Shown here piece after piece: positions 20,361 through 30,560 of a stretch of 64,000 nucleotides of DNA. This stretch comes from Vombatus ursinus. Its lineage: Eukaryota; Chordata; Mammalia; Diprotodontia; Vombatidae. The stretch covers positions 18,963,252 to 19,027,251 of the forward strand of contig NW_020949548.1 in NCBI RefSeq assembly GCF_900497805.2. The letters run 5' to 3'. The notes under the pieces are model-generated. The model had not been told where the DNA came from. It saw only the letters and a list, made by a program, of their open reading frames with translations, and did not search any database. Position 1 is the stretch's first letter. Each line of letters opens with the position of its first letter. Position numbers and translations under genes: made by a program.

Positions 20361-21655
20361 ATAAAGACTAGACTTGTGATTTCAACAATATAGATAGAGA
20401 GATGAGGTCATGTGAGCAACAAGATGGAGGACATTTTCTCTAATCCTCATGACCTCTCAAATTTCTCCAAAATGGGAATTGTATGCAAGAGATAAAGTAA
20501 TTTCAGCTGTCTCCATGGTTTAGGACATCAAAAACCCAAACAAGGTAGCAAATGAATGAAATAACAGCAGAGAAGGCTACTCCCTAGCCTCTAATATTCT
20601 CTCCTGGCATTTCCTCCATCACAACCTAGCAGCAGGTCTAAGCAAGTAAACCCACCTTCTTGCAACAGAATGCAACTTTACCCTCCATGGGTACCAGGGA
20701 AAACCAAAAAGCAAAAGCTTCCTCAGGCTGAGACAGCAGGGTAGAAGTGCTCCATTGTGCCATAGAACTCATAGAACTCTGCCAGAGAACTAAGGAACAA
20801 AGAGAACTGGACCAGGATACTTGGGGGTGTGGTATTCCACTAAGTCTAAAGCAAAGAACCCAGCATCCAGCTGGGGCCAGTTCTATCTTGCCATCTCCCC
20901 AAGTCACTTGAGGTTGAGACCAAGAATAATGAAATGTGAGCTGCCCAATGTGGGAGGAGGCTGAAATGTCTTTGAGTCCCCAGAGAAACTACCCTCAAAG
21001 GGGAGGGAGTCAGAAAGTGAACCACTGAGAAAGATGATGAGAAGAAGGGGGAGAGGGAAGACTGAAATTACCAAAGATCCAAGTGGAAGAAAATTCAGTA
21101 AAGGACTTTGAACATAACCAGATAAATCAACAAGGAAGATTAATAACAGAAAGGAATATGCCCTCCAGATCTGGTAAAAGAGTTCAGACATCTATGTATA
21201 AATACTGTAAGACAAAGGAAAATGAATCAACACCTGATGAGGCACAGCACCCTGTGGATTCCCAATAGAGCATGGAACCACAGCAGGATGTTATTGAATG
21301 GTTTCAAATAGAAATATGAATTGTGAAAGCAAAAGTTACAGCTTGCACAGCACAAAAAAATGGCAGAATAGAAAAACTTGGATCTGTGGTAGCAAGTCAC
21401 ATCAATGAAAGAAAAAAAGAGAATAATTGTTGGGAATACAAATATAGAAAAGTGAAAAGTCAATCTGGAAGAAGAAAAACAAAAAACAATAACATTAAAA
21501 GAAAATACCCTCTGCATACAAGGGAACATATTGATTTCAGAGACAGGACGTGTAGGTAAAAACTTAAGGATTATAGATATCCAAGGAGAGCACAAGTCAA
21601 AAACTATGAACACTATAACACAAGAAATAATACCAAAAAACTTCTCAGAACCTCA
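20361..21655 (+). mobile_element. 5' part of an L1-like LINE (5' UTR and start of ORF1)
   Basis: Opens with gcaacaagatggaggacat near 20418, a typical L1 start. After an A-rich, Lys/Glu/Gln-coding middle it reads LRIIDIQGEHKSKTMNTITQ about 21569-21630, close to the L1 ORF1 linker (NLRIIGI...). Several frames are used, so it is decayed. It stops before the RNA-binding domain: an orphan 5' portion, the reverse of the usual 5' truncation. Confidence 0.55.
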
Positions 21656-22015
21656 CTGATATAGAGATATATTCCTCCCAGGTGAGGAAACTCTCTACTA
21701 ATGCAATTTGGCAACTTTTCTGCAACTTATAGTCTTAGGCAGGGGTGGAAAACTTGCAGTCTTGAGGCCACATGTGGCCCTCTAGGTCCTCAAGTGCAGA
21801 TTTGTTCAGTGAAGTTTGGGTTCAGTCAAAGGGCCACACTTGAGGACCTAGTGGGCCATGTATGGCCTCGAGGCTGCAGGTTCCCCATCCCTGTGAAGGT
21901 TGCCTAAGGCTTTAAGAGGTTAAATGACTTGCCTACATCACACAGCCCTCAAGTCCAGAGGGCAGACTTAAATTCAGTCTTCATGGTCCCAAGGACAGAG
22001 CTCCCTCCCCTCAAT
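21640..22015 (-). mobile_element. Tail-B SINE, antisense, split by a hAT MITE
   Basis: Left: ctcccaggtgaggaaactct, ctgcaacttatagtcttagg. Right of the MITE: ggttgcctaaggctttaag, tgacttgcctacatcacaca and aattcagtcttcatggtcc. Together they follow the same order as the sense copy at 47.87 kb. Confidence 0.65.
21740..21893 (+). mobile_element. hAT-type MITE with long terminal inverted repeats
   Basis: 154 bp. Ends caggggtggaaaacttgcag and ctgcaggttccccatccctg pair with each other, and the pairing continues inward (cttgaggccacatgtggccc against gggccatgtatggcctcgag). The arms of about 60 bp leave a small centre. No clear 8-bp target duplication survives. Confidence 0.75.
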
Positions 22016-22140
22016 CATAATTGCTTCTTATTCTAGTAGAGAGACAAGACACAGACACACATAATCATAATCCAAATAATACATGACGAGTGCAGTAGGA
22101 ACTTTCAGAACAAAGGACTATATGAAATCCAAGGGGGAAG
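22010..22140 (-). mobile_element. Possible L2 3' UTR, antisense
   Basis: ttattctagtagagagacaag and the following AC-rich, ATA-rich text resemble the segment beyond the antisense L2 tip seen elsewhere. Weak. Confidence 0.35.
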
Positions 22141-22144
22141 GCCA

Positions 22145-22276
22145 TTAATGGCAAGGGAGATCAGGGAGGCTGACTTGGTCAGAGTCACACAGCCAGAATG
22201 TGTTAAATGTAGAACTTGAACCCAGGTTTTCCTAGCTCCGAGGCCAGCTCTTTATCCACTACAGCTGCCTCTCCAT
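22145..22276 (-). mobile_element. SINE head half, antisense
   Basis: gtcagagtcacacagccaga, acttgaacccaggttttcc and gaggccagctctttatccac. Confidence 0.65.
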
Positions 22277-23029
22277 CATCATTACATAATTGCCAAATTC
22301 AGTTGAATTGAATCCACCCTCAGGGCAATGCTACATAGGCTCTTGATGAATGCTTCTGCTCAGATGAATTTAAGCTGAGGCTCCACACTCACAGAAAAGG
22401 GCCCCAGTGACCTCGGCCTCTTAAACAATGCAGTCCTCCAGAGGCCCCTCCTTCTGTGAACTCCCCTGCAATGCAGAGGCTGATTAGGCAGGATGTGCAG
22501 CTGTCCTCCTTGGCAGAGGCTGCCCTGGGGGGCTGTGTACTCAGGACTCAGTCGAGGATGCTTATTTTAGCCAGGCAGGCGAGGCAGGATGTGGAGATGA
22601 ATCGTATTTATCTTGGAACATTACGACATTAGAGAGGGGGGCATCTCAGCCACCATCTAGGACTGACTACGTGCTATGAGTGCTCAGCAATGTTCAGAAA
22701 TGCAAGATGCAGCATCCTCTGACACCTGAGCTTCAGAGAACACTGGATTGCATGACTGAGGAATTGAGACAAATTCAAGATGAGTCTTCAGGCATCTTAA
22801 AGCCAAGCCCGAATCTGAATCTCAGGCTGTTTACAGGTCAGAACTGCCCTCGCAATGGTTGGAAGGCTGACCTCAGGTTAACATGGAATCAATTTGCTCC
22901 AATGATGCCATGCCAAGGGTAATGAGGGGATGCCAGGCCAGAGGGGGCAGTCAATAACTAGCCTGAAGTCTTCCTACTTCTACCATCCTAAAGACACACT
23001 AGCAGCAGCAGTTACAGTAACAAGTCTCA
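22277..23029. other. 750-bp repeat-poor stretch
   Basis: Contains a compact block at about 22410-22640 with several CpGs and gatgaatcgtatttatcttg; no domain in any frame. A candidate conserved non-coding element by its absence of repeats only. Confidence 0.35.
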
Positions 23030-23375
23030 CTATGATAGCACTTCAAAGTTAACAAAACACTTCTTTAGGATCATAGATGGAGAGCTAAAAAGGATTTCTG
23101 ATACTGTGTAGTCCAAACTTCATCAGTTAAGAAATTTGCCCAAGATCACACAGGTAGTAATCATTGCAAGTAGGACTTGAATCTAGATCTTGACTCCAGA
23201 TTGCTGGCTCTAACTCACAATATTTCTCTAAATGATAGTGCAGACATCACTATTCCCATTTTGCAGATGAGAAAACTGAGACTCAAAGAACCACTAATAA
23301 ATACCAGGGCCAGAATTTTGAACCCAGGTGTTCTGTCTCCAAATCCAATAATCTTCTTAACTATAACATTTTGCA
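23030..23375 (-). mobile_element. MIR, antisense, hosting a CR1/L3-tailed SINE
   Basis: Outer MIR: agcacttcaaagttaacaaa, resuming at about 23231 with attcccattttgcagatgag. Inner SINE (about 23072-23215): ggatcatagatggagagct, cccaagatcacacaggtag. Confidence 0.6.
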
Positions 23376-24248
23376 TACAGGCCAAAGATCAAGGGCCTTC
23401 ACGGCCACTCTGAAAATCCAATGCCAGGCTTGTGCTGACTACTTCTCAGGGTCTTCAGACCCAACTGCCATCCAGAGAGAGCTGGGGAAGTCTCTTGGCT
23501 CTGATAGGCCAGCTTTTGCCTTGTCTTGCCAAGGTCAAGGTCTCCATGCCATTTCCTGCCCCACTCAACCCCATGGGGTTGCTCTTTGAAATACTCTGTT
23601 TGTTTGTCCATCCCTCTGCGTCTCTTCAGGGAGTCAGGCAGGTCCACCCAAACTCAATCTCAAAAATATCCTCGGGTAGATGTCTGCAGCTGCTTGCTAG
23701 ATTCCATCCACTCAGCAGACTAGGCTTATAAAAAAATAATAAATAAAACCAGTAAGGTCAGAATCAGACAATTGTGTTCTCCCTGGGTTTAAAAGTCAAG
23801 GGGATAATAAGATGTGCCAGAGAGATCAAAGCTTATCATTGCAAGCTTGCCTCCGTATCATCATGAGCATAAAAACAGCACAAAGAATAATGATGACTGT
23901 ATCTGAACATTGATAGGGATATTGGACACAGACTGACAGCCTATGTTTCTTAGGACAGAGCCCCAATTATAAGAGAAAATGGAGGATCCAATTAGTGTGA
24001 CTGCCTGACTTCCTAGGATCGCTAAATAAAAAATCATGTTTCCCTTCTGAATTGATCCCTATCTGATTGATACTTGGGCACATCCTTCTCTACCATAGCC
24101 ATGACTCAGCTCAGATCCTGGACCTAACCTCAAACACCATCTGACCTGTGCACAGCCCTATACAGTCTCATCCTGCCCAAGTAGAAGGGATGCTCCCAAA
24201 CGACAACCATGAATGACAACCCTTTCCCCCTTCACCTACTGTTACCTG

Positions 24249-24249
<1 letters not shown>
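23376..24249. other. 870-bp repeat-poor stretch
   Basis: Nothing nameable. Overlapping open frames at 23371-23731 on both strands look accidental. Confidence 0.4.

Positions 24250-24294
<45 letters not shown>
24250..24294. repeat. (TG)n microsatellite
   Basis: 45 bp, uninterrupted. Confidence 0.95.
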
Positions 24295-24295
<1 letters not shown>

Positions 24296-24639
24296 CAGTG
24301 CATGAAACCAGCCCAGTCCCCTATCAACCAACCCATCAGGACTGGCTAAGGTCAGGATTTATAGCAATAGGATAGAGCTTTCTTTTCTCTTTGAAAAGCA
24401 AACTGACAGCATTGGGGCTCAAACATGTGATCCTGTACCCATTAACGATACACCATGGTCAACCTAGATCCTTCACTTAGGATCTAGTTACTAGGCTATA
24501 TGGTTTTAATGCATTAACTGCAGAGTGAGTAGAACCCAGGGATAATCTATGGCCCTAGTGACTTGGCAAGACACTATAGGACATGTGTATAGTTTCCTTC
24601 TTCATATAAAGTGAAATCACTATGAGGGCAATCTCTCAG
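24295..24639. other. Mostly unassigned, possible worn SINE at the end
   Basis: gtttccttcttcatataaag near 24592 may be the core of a decayed SINE. Otherwise nothing seen. Confidence 0.3.
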
Positions 24640-24935
24640 CCAATAGTCAACAAGCACTTTTTAAATGCTTAATACATGCCATCACTGTGGTGAGTACTAA
24701 GGATACAAAGAGAAACAAAAAGATATCCTTGCCCTCAACTAACTTCCATTCTAATTGACAAAGACAATCCATTAAAGGAGAGCTGAAAGCTGGGGAAAGG
24801 CATAAGGGCTGGTGGCTCAGTCTAGAGAATCAGGGGCAGTTGGACTGGGGCCCTTTCCTAAAATGGAGGTTCTGGGGAGAACTCACCAATGGGAGAAGGA
24901 GCCTGCAGCTGTTGAGCATCTGCCTCATTTTTAAT
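24640..24935 (-). mobile_element. L2 LINE 3' end and UTR, antisense
   Basis: caacaagcactttttaaatg, ggatacaaagagaaacaaaa and cttgccctcaactaacttcc. It continues with gaactcaccaatgggagaa, shared with the antisense L2 at 2.8-3.2 kb. Confidence 0.65.
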
Positions 24936-25010
24936 TGGCATCTCTCATGCCCTAGCACAGTGCCTGGCACACAGTAGACATTTAATGAATGCTTACTGAT
25001 TGATTATCCT
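24936..25010 (+). mobile_element. L2 LINE tip
   Basis: cctagcacagtgcctggcac, acagtagacatttaatgaat, ctgattgatta end. Confidence 0.8.
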
Positions 25011-25027
25011 AATGGAGTTTTATTCAA

Positions 25028-25700
25028 TGCAGCTCAACAAACATTTCTAAAGTACTGTATACAAGGATCTCTACTAAGTGATGAGAATACAAAAACAAAG
25101 CAAGACAGGGCTTGACCTCGTGAGGCTTATATTCTTCTGAGGGGGGAACGTATAACACTCACTTAAATAAGAAATACAAATTAATATAAGGTAAGAGAGG
25201 AGGGGAGGGGAGCAGAAGAGAGGAAAGGAGGAAAGGAGAGGAGGGAAAGGTAAGGAAGGGGAGAGGTAGAAGGGAAGAAAAGGGGAAGGAGGAGCAGAGG
25301 AGAGCAAGGGAGGGGAGGAGGGAAAGGAATGGTAGGGAAGGGGAGAGGTAGAGAAAGGGGAAAGGAACAGGGGAGAGTAAGGAGAATATGGGAGGAGAGG
25401 AGAGGAGGGAAAGGTAGGGAAGGGGAGAGGAGAGGTAGAAGAGAGGGAAAGGAGAGGAAGTGGAGGGAAGCAGAAGAGAATAAGGGAGGGCAGCAGGGGA
25501 GGGAAAGATAGGGAGGTGAGAAGTAGGAGAGAGGTAAAAGAGAGAGAAGGCAGGGTAGAGGAGGATGTGCTAGAACAGTGCTAGTAACTGCAAGGAGTGG
25601 GGAGGTGGGGAATCAGGGAAGATGTGTAGGAGGGGGTACCTGAACTGTCCTCTAAAGGAAGTTCTGCAAAACAGAGGTATAGAGAGAACATGCATGCTTT
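25028..25700 (-). mobile_element. L2 LINE UTR, antisense, enclosing a purine tract
   Basis: Before the tract: gctcaacaaacatttctaaa, gacctcgtgaggcttatatt. After it: gctagaacagtgctagtaac, gaatcagggaagatgtgtag and acctgaactgtcctctaaag. This is the order expected of L2 in reverse, so the tract grew inside one copy. Confidence 0.65.
25185..25560. repeat. GA-rich polypurine tract
   Basis: About 375 bp, almost only A and G on this strand, with irregular gagg/aggggagg/aaagg units. It gives long accidental open frames on both strands. Confidence 0.95.
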
Positions 25701-25884
25701 CCTTTTTGACCATACAATGCATTAATGTCTGATCATTAATCTACTACTCCAAAGGTATTTCAGAAGGTTCAGTCACTCTGAGGCTGAGGACAGTCTAGGA
25801 AGATGCTTCCCTTCTCCAGGAATGATCGGAACAAAAGAGGTGATTGTGCCATGTATGCTATACTGACCTGACTGCCCCTAGAGC

Positions 25885-26045
25885 AGGATGATAGATCAGG
25901 AGCTGAAAGGGCCCTTAAGGGATCATGTTTAACACATTCATTTTATAAGTGAAGAAACAGAGGCCTTAAGTGCCTAACATCACACAGCCAGTAAACCCCA
26001 GAGCTGTCCTTTGACTCCATGGCCAAAGGTGCCTTTTCTATTATG
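25885..26045 (-). mobile_element. SINE with CR1/L3-like tail, antisense
   Basis: gatagatcaggagctgaaag, ggcccttaagggatcatg, aagtgaagaaacagaggcct and catcacacagccagtaaac. Confidence 0.65.
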
Positions 26046-26480
26046 CTCAGTTCTGGGGTCTGCATTTGATGGAAGGACAATGACGAGCTGATGAACCCCC
26101 ACATGGTGAGGGTGACCAATGAAGATTAACTGGGGGTGTTGGAGCTGGAGAAGACAAGACTGCGACGGGTCTTGGTGACTGTCTTGGAGTATCTGGAGGG
26201 CTATCATGTGGATGACATGGATGAGAACAATTCTTGGCCCCCAAGGGCAGAAAGAAAAAGAACTAACAAGGTGGGGGGGAAAGGAGGATGGACTTAAGGC
26301 AAGGAAGATGTTAACTCAGAAACAGGGCAGCCTCTAGAGATAGATAGTGAGCTCCCTACCACCAGAAGCCTTCACACAGAGACTTAAGACAAGCACGTGT
26401 CATGGATATGATAGAGGTCACTTGTACTTTGGGTGCTTTGGGTAGGGCTGAGGTCCCTTCTGGCTTTAAGAGTCTAGAAT
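26046..26480 (+). mobile_element. CR1/L3 LINE 3' portion
   Basis: cagttctggggtctgcattt, ggagctggagaagacaagac, gtcttggagtatctggaggg, gtagggctgaggtcccttct and gctttaagagtctagaat follow the family from the region upstream of the tip to the tip. Confidence 0.7.
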
Positions 26481-26641
26481 TTTCTCAGGTGAGTTGTATG
26501 AACCATTGTGCAAATAAGAGCCTAGTTTGAGAAAAATAATTCATAGAGAGGAAGCAAACTATAGATCTGAGGGTCTAGAAAGTAGGGCTTGGAAGAGAAA
26601 CAGGATGAGGCACGGTACTCACTGCCAGAAAGACCTAGGTT

Positions 26642-26929
26642 GAGGCACCTAGGTGGTGCAGTTGGAGTGGGAGGTAGGAGGGCTCTTAATATAATAATAA
26701 CTGACATTTAGATAGTACTTTAAGGTTTGCAAAGCTTTCACATCTCTTGTTTGATTACAGGCAGTTAGGTGGTGCAGTGTGGAGACTACTGGCCCTGAAG
26801 TCAGGAGGACCTGAGTTCAAATCCGGCCTTAGACCAAACAACTGACACGTACTAGCTGTGTGACCTTGGGCAAATCACTTGACCCAGATTGCCTCACTAA
26901 AAAACCAAAAAAAAACAAAAAAAACAAAC
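26642..26929 (+). mobile_element. SINE1/WSINE1-type SINE with a foreign 5' insert
   Basis: Bounded by a 17-bp perfect target duplication, ccagaaagacctaggtt, at 26625-26641 and 26930-26946, and ending in an A-rich tail. The SINE head occurs twice: cctaggtggtgcagtt at about 26648 and cagttaggtggtgcagtgtg at 26762. Between them is 26664-26781, an inverted copy of 27386-27503. See the first finding. Confidence 0.8.
26664..26781 (+). repeat. Left arm of a 118-bp inverted repeat
   Basis: Reverse complement of 27386-27503 with two mismatches in 118 bp by my reading (T/G near 26675, A/G near 26714). Includes an antisense MIR start (ataactgacatttagata) and the SINE head. Confidence 0.9.
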
Positions 26930-27175
26930 CCAGAAAGACCTAGGTTTCAATACCATATCTATATTACCATTGATTATTACTATTCAATAGCATCTCTGTA
27001 TTGCTATTCATTATTACTATTACTACAATACCATTACTGTATTACTAGCTATGTGACTATGGGGAAGTGGCTTAACTTTTCTGAGCCTCAGTTTCCTCAT
27101 CTGTAAAATGGAGACAAGACTACTATAGCACCTCCCTCTCAGGGTTGTTTTGGGTATCACAGAAAGGAGGAAAGC

Positions 27176-27410
27176 AAGCATTCCAACACTGTGCTAAACA
27201 CTTTACAAATATGATCTCATTGGATCTTCATCACAACCCTGACAGGCAGGTGCTATTATTATCATCCCCACTTTGCAGATGAGGAAATGGAGGCAGAATG
27301 GGGTTCAATGACTTGTCCAGGGTCACAGAGCTAATGTCTAAGGCTGGATTTAAACTCAGGTCTTCCTGCCTCCAGGCCCAGTGATCACACTGCACCACCT
27401 AACTGCCTGT
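27176..27410 (-). mobile_element. MIR, antisense
   Basis: ctgtgctaaacactttacaa, cctgacaggcaggtgctatt, ccccactttgcagatgagg, ggtcacagagctaatgtc and ctgcaccacctaactgcc. Confidence 0.85.
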
Positions 27411-27503
27411 AATCAAACAAGAGATGTGAAAGCTTTGCAAACCTTAAAGTACCATCTAAATGTCAGTTATTATTATATTAAGAGCCCTCCTCCCTCCCAC
27501 TCC
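27386..27503 (-). repeat. Right arm of the 118-bp inverted repeat
   Basis: Covers the head of the antisense MIR and a neighbouring sense MIR 3' piece (gctttgcaaaccttaaagta, cagttattattatatta). Probably the ancestral copy, since the left arm lies inside a younger SINE. Confidence 0.85.
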
Positions 27504-28510
27504 ATCCGTCCTCAAGAGGAGAGGCAAAGATGAAGCAGGGCCAAAGGGAGAGAGAGGAACAGGGTGATTTCCCAAAGGAGTTCAACCCAAGCATGTAGTC
27601 AATGACCCCTGACCCCATTGAGGGTCTGGACTCAGGAAAGGAACCCCACAGCAATGAGTCCCTTAAAGGTGAGTTTCAGGACTGGCTAGAAGAGCCAGAG
27701 TGGGCTGGAGGTCCAGTGTGGGACAGCAGCATGCTGCAGTCCCCTGCCCTCAATGTTAACTATTCTCAGCACCATGGGACAAAGGCCCAATAACCCTGCC
27801 CCAAACCCACCCTCTAGTTCAGGGCAGAGGGAAAGGAAGTCGGGGGAGAGAAGTAGGTAGCAAAGAAGATCCAGCCTGTGGTACACAAAATCCAGTCTGC
27901 GCTAAGAACATCAGGTGGTTGCTCCTCCTGTCAAGCTGGCTTCAAGACCCTGGCCCACTGGTTTCCTGCAAAGAAACCATGATCACACTTCGGTTTTTTT
28001 CAAAAGAAATGTTCCATGCAGGCTAGCTCACAAGCTGCAGGACAGGTTGTTCTCCTAGAAGCTTAGGTCTCACCGTGTAACCCTGACCCCTATGCCCACT
28101 GGCCATCTGCTCTGTTTACCCCTCTATGTCAATGGCTGATGCCTGGAGCACATTCTGTCCCTGTCTCTGCCCCGGTGATAACCACCGCCCCCCTCTCCAT
28201 TTCAGCTTCTGCACCTTCCGAACACCTAGTAACAACTTGGGGCCCTGCAGCTACTTACTGCAATTAGACAGAAATGAACACAGTAGAGCCCAGTGTGGAA
28301 AATATGCAGTCCCCACACCCCATGAGTAAGGAACAAAGTCTTTCTGTCTAAGCCCACATGATGCAAAATGGGGCCAGTCTTGTATCTTAAGCAAGAGCAC
28401 TGTAGGAAAGAAGGGCCCCCAGGCTCCCTGTCCCTCCCCCTCTCAAGAAGCCCCAAGCTAAATGAACACAGAGCTTGGCCCCCTTCCAGGGGATACTCAG
28501 AGGTGAAGGA
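27504..28510. other. 1-kb repeat-poor stretch
   Basis: Single-copy-looking. Open frames up to 104 codons on either strand carry no recognised domain. Nothing further supported. Confidence 0.4.
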
Positions 28511-28514
28511 CACT

Positions 28515-28880
28515 CCCTGTTGCCATCCATGCCTTTGCACTGGCTGTCCTCAATGCCTGGAATGCAGGCCTTCCTCACCTCTGCCTTATAAAATTCCTCT
28601 TCCAGGCATTACTCAAACACCACCCTCTACATGGAGACTTTCTTGATCCCCTCAATTGCTACTGCCCTCCTTCCCCAACTACATCCTATTTCACTATTTT
28701 CATTTATGGGTATTTACTCTCCTTACATTTATTCTGTATATATTTATATATGTACTTGTCTCCCCCATTAGAAAATATTAGAGCAGAGATTTTTTCATTC
28801 ATTGTTTTTGTCTGGACCCCCCCCATCCCCAACACCTAGCACATGGTAACAGAAAATGATTGTTGGTTAATTGATAAGAA
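28515..28880 (+). mobile_element. L2 LINE 3' portion
   Basis: ccatgcctttgcactggctg, caatgcctggaatgcaggcc, ttctgtatatatttatatat, tctcccccattagaaaatat and cacctagcacatggtaacag. Confidence 0.85.
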
Positions 28881-29520
28881 ACTTTATCTGTGGAAAGAGC
28901 AAGGGTGGGTTACCATGTCAGACTGACTTGCCTGGGAGAAAGGGAAGAGGGCATCTCAGGAGGTAAAGTGAGGGTCTGGCAAATTAGAAAAAAAAAAAGG
29001 ATCACTGATTCAGGCTGATTCAGGAAGTTGGCCCATATCTTGTCTTTAGAGGAATTTCCTCCTAAAACTCCACAAATAATTCATGCTACAATTTGGAATT
29101 GAGACAAGGAATGATATCCTTCCCAGGAGGTTCAGAATGAATGAAGAAGGCTGCTGTGTGCTTTGGCTGGATCTCAGACAAATGGAACTGAGCTCCAGAG
29201 GCCTCCTCTCTCCAATGGCCTGTTACTGGCAAAGGTTGCATCCTCAAGGTAAATGTGAAGTGATTTAAGTTGGAGACCAGCCCTGAAGAAGCCTGGATAG
29301 AGGCAAAAGTCAAGTCAGATTCCCTGGGAGATAAAGCTCTTTCCCTGTCTATCCCTTCAAGAGCAAACTGGGTATAGCAAGGAAAGCAATAGGAGAATTG
29401 AGAGAGAGACTGCTTAGGATCTGCCCTGGAGTCTGAAGGGAGGCCTGGCTCTGCAGTGGAAACTAAGAACCGGCTTCCAGGGCCCAATCATTGAAATGAG
29501 TATTTGAGAAAAGGCTGACC
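28881..29520. other. 640-bp repeat-poor stretch
   Basis: Has a 10-bp tandem pair (ctgattcagg twice at about 29005-29026). A 133-codon minus-strand frame (29086-29487) has no recognisable feature. Confidence 0.4.
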
Positions 29521-29559
29521 TTAAGGATATATGCAGTCAAAGGATGTGGAGATGTCCCA

Positions 29560-30120
29560 ACTTGATGCTCTTGAACTACTGTTAGCCATGCCAAGTGTTC
29601 TCCCTCCTCCCTTGCACTGCTTAACATCTCTCCTTTCTTTTTCTTTCTTTCTTTCTTTCTTGCTTTTTTTTTTGCTGAGGCAATCAGGGTTAAGTGACTT
29701 GCCCAGGGTCACACAGCTAGTAAATGTCAAGTGTTTGAGGTGGGATTTGAACTGAGGTCCTCCCGACTCCAAGGCTGGAGCTCTATTCACTGCACCACCT
29801 AGCTGCCCTCTCCTTTCTTTCAAGATGCAACTCAGATGCAATTTTTTTTATCTATTCCCCAGCACAAAGTATATGCTTAATAAATACTAATTGACTGATG
29901 GAAGCCTTTCCTGATCTTTCTAGGTATTAGTGCCTCCCCTTCCAAAGTTAACTTATACCTGTTTTGTGTATATTTTGTGTATATCTATAAATGGTGATAT
30001 TGTCTTTCCCAGGTGAATGTAGACTTCTGGAGGGCAGGGACTGTTTTGTTTTTATCTTCAAATCCTTGGTGTCTGGTATATAGTAGGCACGTAATAATGC
30101 TTGTTGTTGAATTCAGTGAG
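29560..30120 (+). mobile_element. L2 LINE 3' portion, interrupted twice
   Basis: tctccctcctcccttgcact; then the SINE below; then an extra L2 tip at about 29850-29900 (ccagcacaaagtatatgctt); then gaagcctttcctgatctttc through tctggagggcagggactgtt to agtaggcacgtaataatgct. Confidence 0.75.
29641..29807 (-). mobile_element. SINE1/WSINE1-type SINE, antisense
   Basis: Target duplication ctctcctttcttt at 29628-29640 and 29808-29820. Poly-T start with TTTC units, then gcaatcagggttaagtgact, cccagggtcacacagctagt and gcaccacctagctgc. Confidence 0.9.
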
Positions 30121-30254
30121 CAAATTGAGTAATATACAATACATGCTGATGTTCCTAAACTTTCACCTTTTGTCTTCAGGGTCAGGGAAATCACCATGGA
30201 GAAGAGCCAGCTAGAGACACTATGCCCTTTCGCATTTCTTTTAGTTACTTGGTC

Positions 30255-30308
30255 AACTAGCAATTATTAATTGCCTACTATATTCTAAGCCCTGTGCTGA
30301 ATGCTGGA
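30255..30308 (-). mobile_element. L2 LINE tip, antisense
   Basis: attattaattgcctactata, then ccctgtgctgaatgctgg. Confidence 0.55.
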
Positions 30309-30309
30309 C

Positions 30310-30560
30310 ACTGAAGTATAGTGAAAAGAGTATTGAAGTTGGAGTCAGAAGAAACCTACGTTTGAATCCCATGCCCAGTATTTGCTGTGTGACCTTGGGT
30401 TGGTCGTCTAAAAAACAAACAAACAAACAAACAAACAAAAAAAAAAAACCCTCTTTGCCTCAGTTTACCTTTCTGTAAAATGTTGTATTTACCAAATGAA
30501 ATAAAATACTTTGTAAATGTGAAGGGATTACCTTAATATTAACTATTAATAATTATCATT
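30310..30560 (+). mobile_element. MIR interrupted by a (CAAA)n run
   Basis: agtatagtgaaaagagtatt head, tgctgtgtgaccttgggttg, then the A-rich run, then cctcagtttacctttctgta and gaaataaaatactttgtaaa. Confidence 0.7.
30410..30448. repeat. (CAAA)n / poly-A
   Basis: Lies where MIR normally reads caagtcacttaacctct; either an expansion or the tail of a lost insertion. Confidence 0.9.

Larger units (their letters stand above)
26570..27175 (+). mobile_element. MIR hosting a SINE insertion
   Basis: The MIR runs to ccagaaagacctaggtt, is interrupted, and resumes at 26947. After an expanded ATT/ACT-rich stretch (about 26950-27045) come gctatgtgactatggggaag, cagtttcctcatctgtaaaa and cagggttgttttgggtatc. 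Confidence 0.65.

Noticed and set aside
25074-25511. Open frames on both strands near 25.1-25.5 kb
   Set aside because: Produced by the polypurine tract; no coding-like composition.
29086-29487. Minus-strand open frame of 133 codons in repeat-poor DNA
   Set aside because: No recognisable motif or context; expected by chance across 64 kb.
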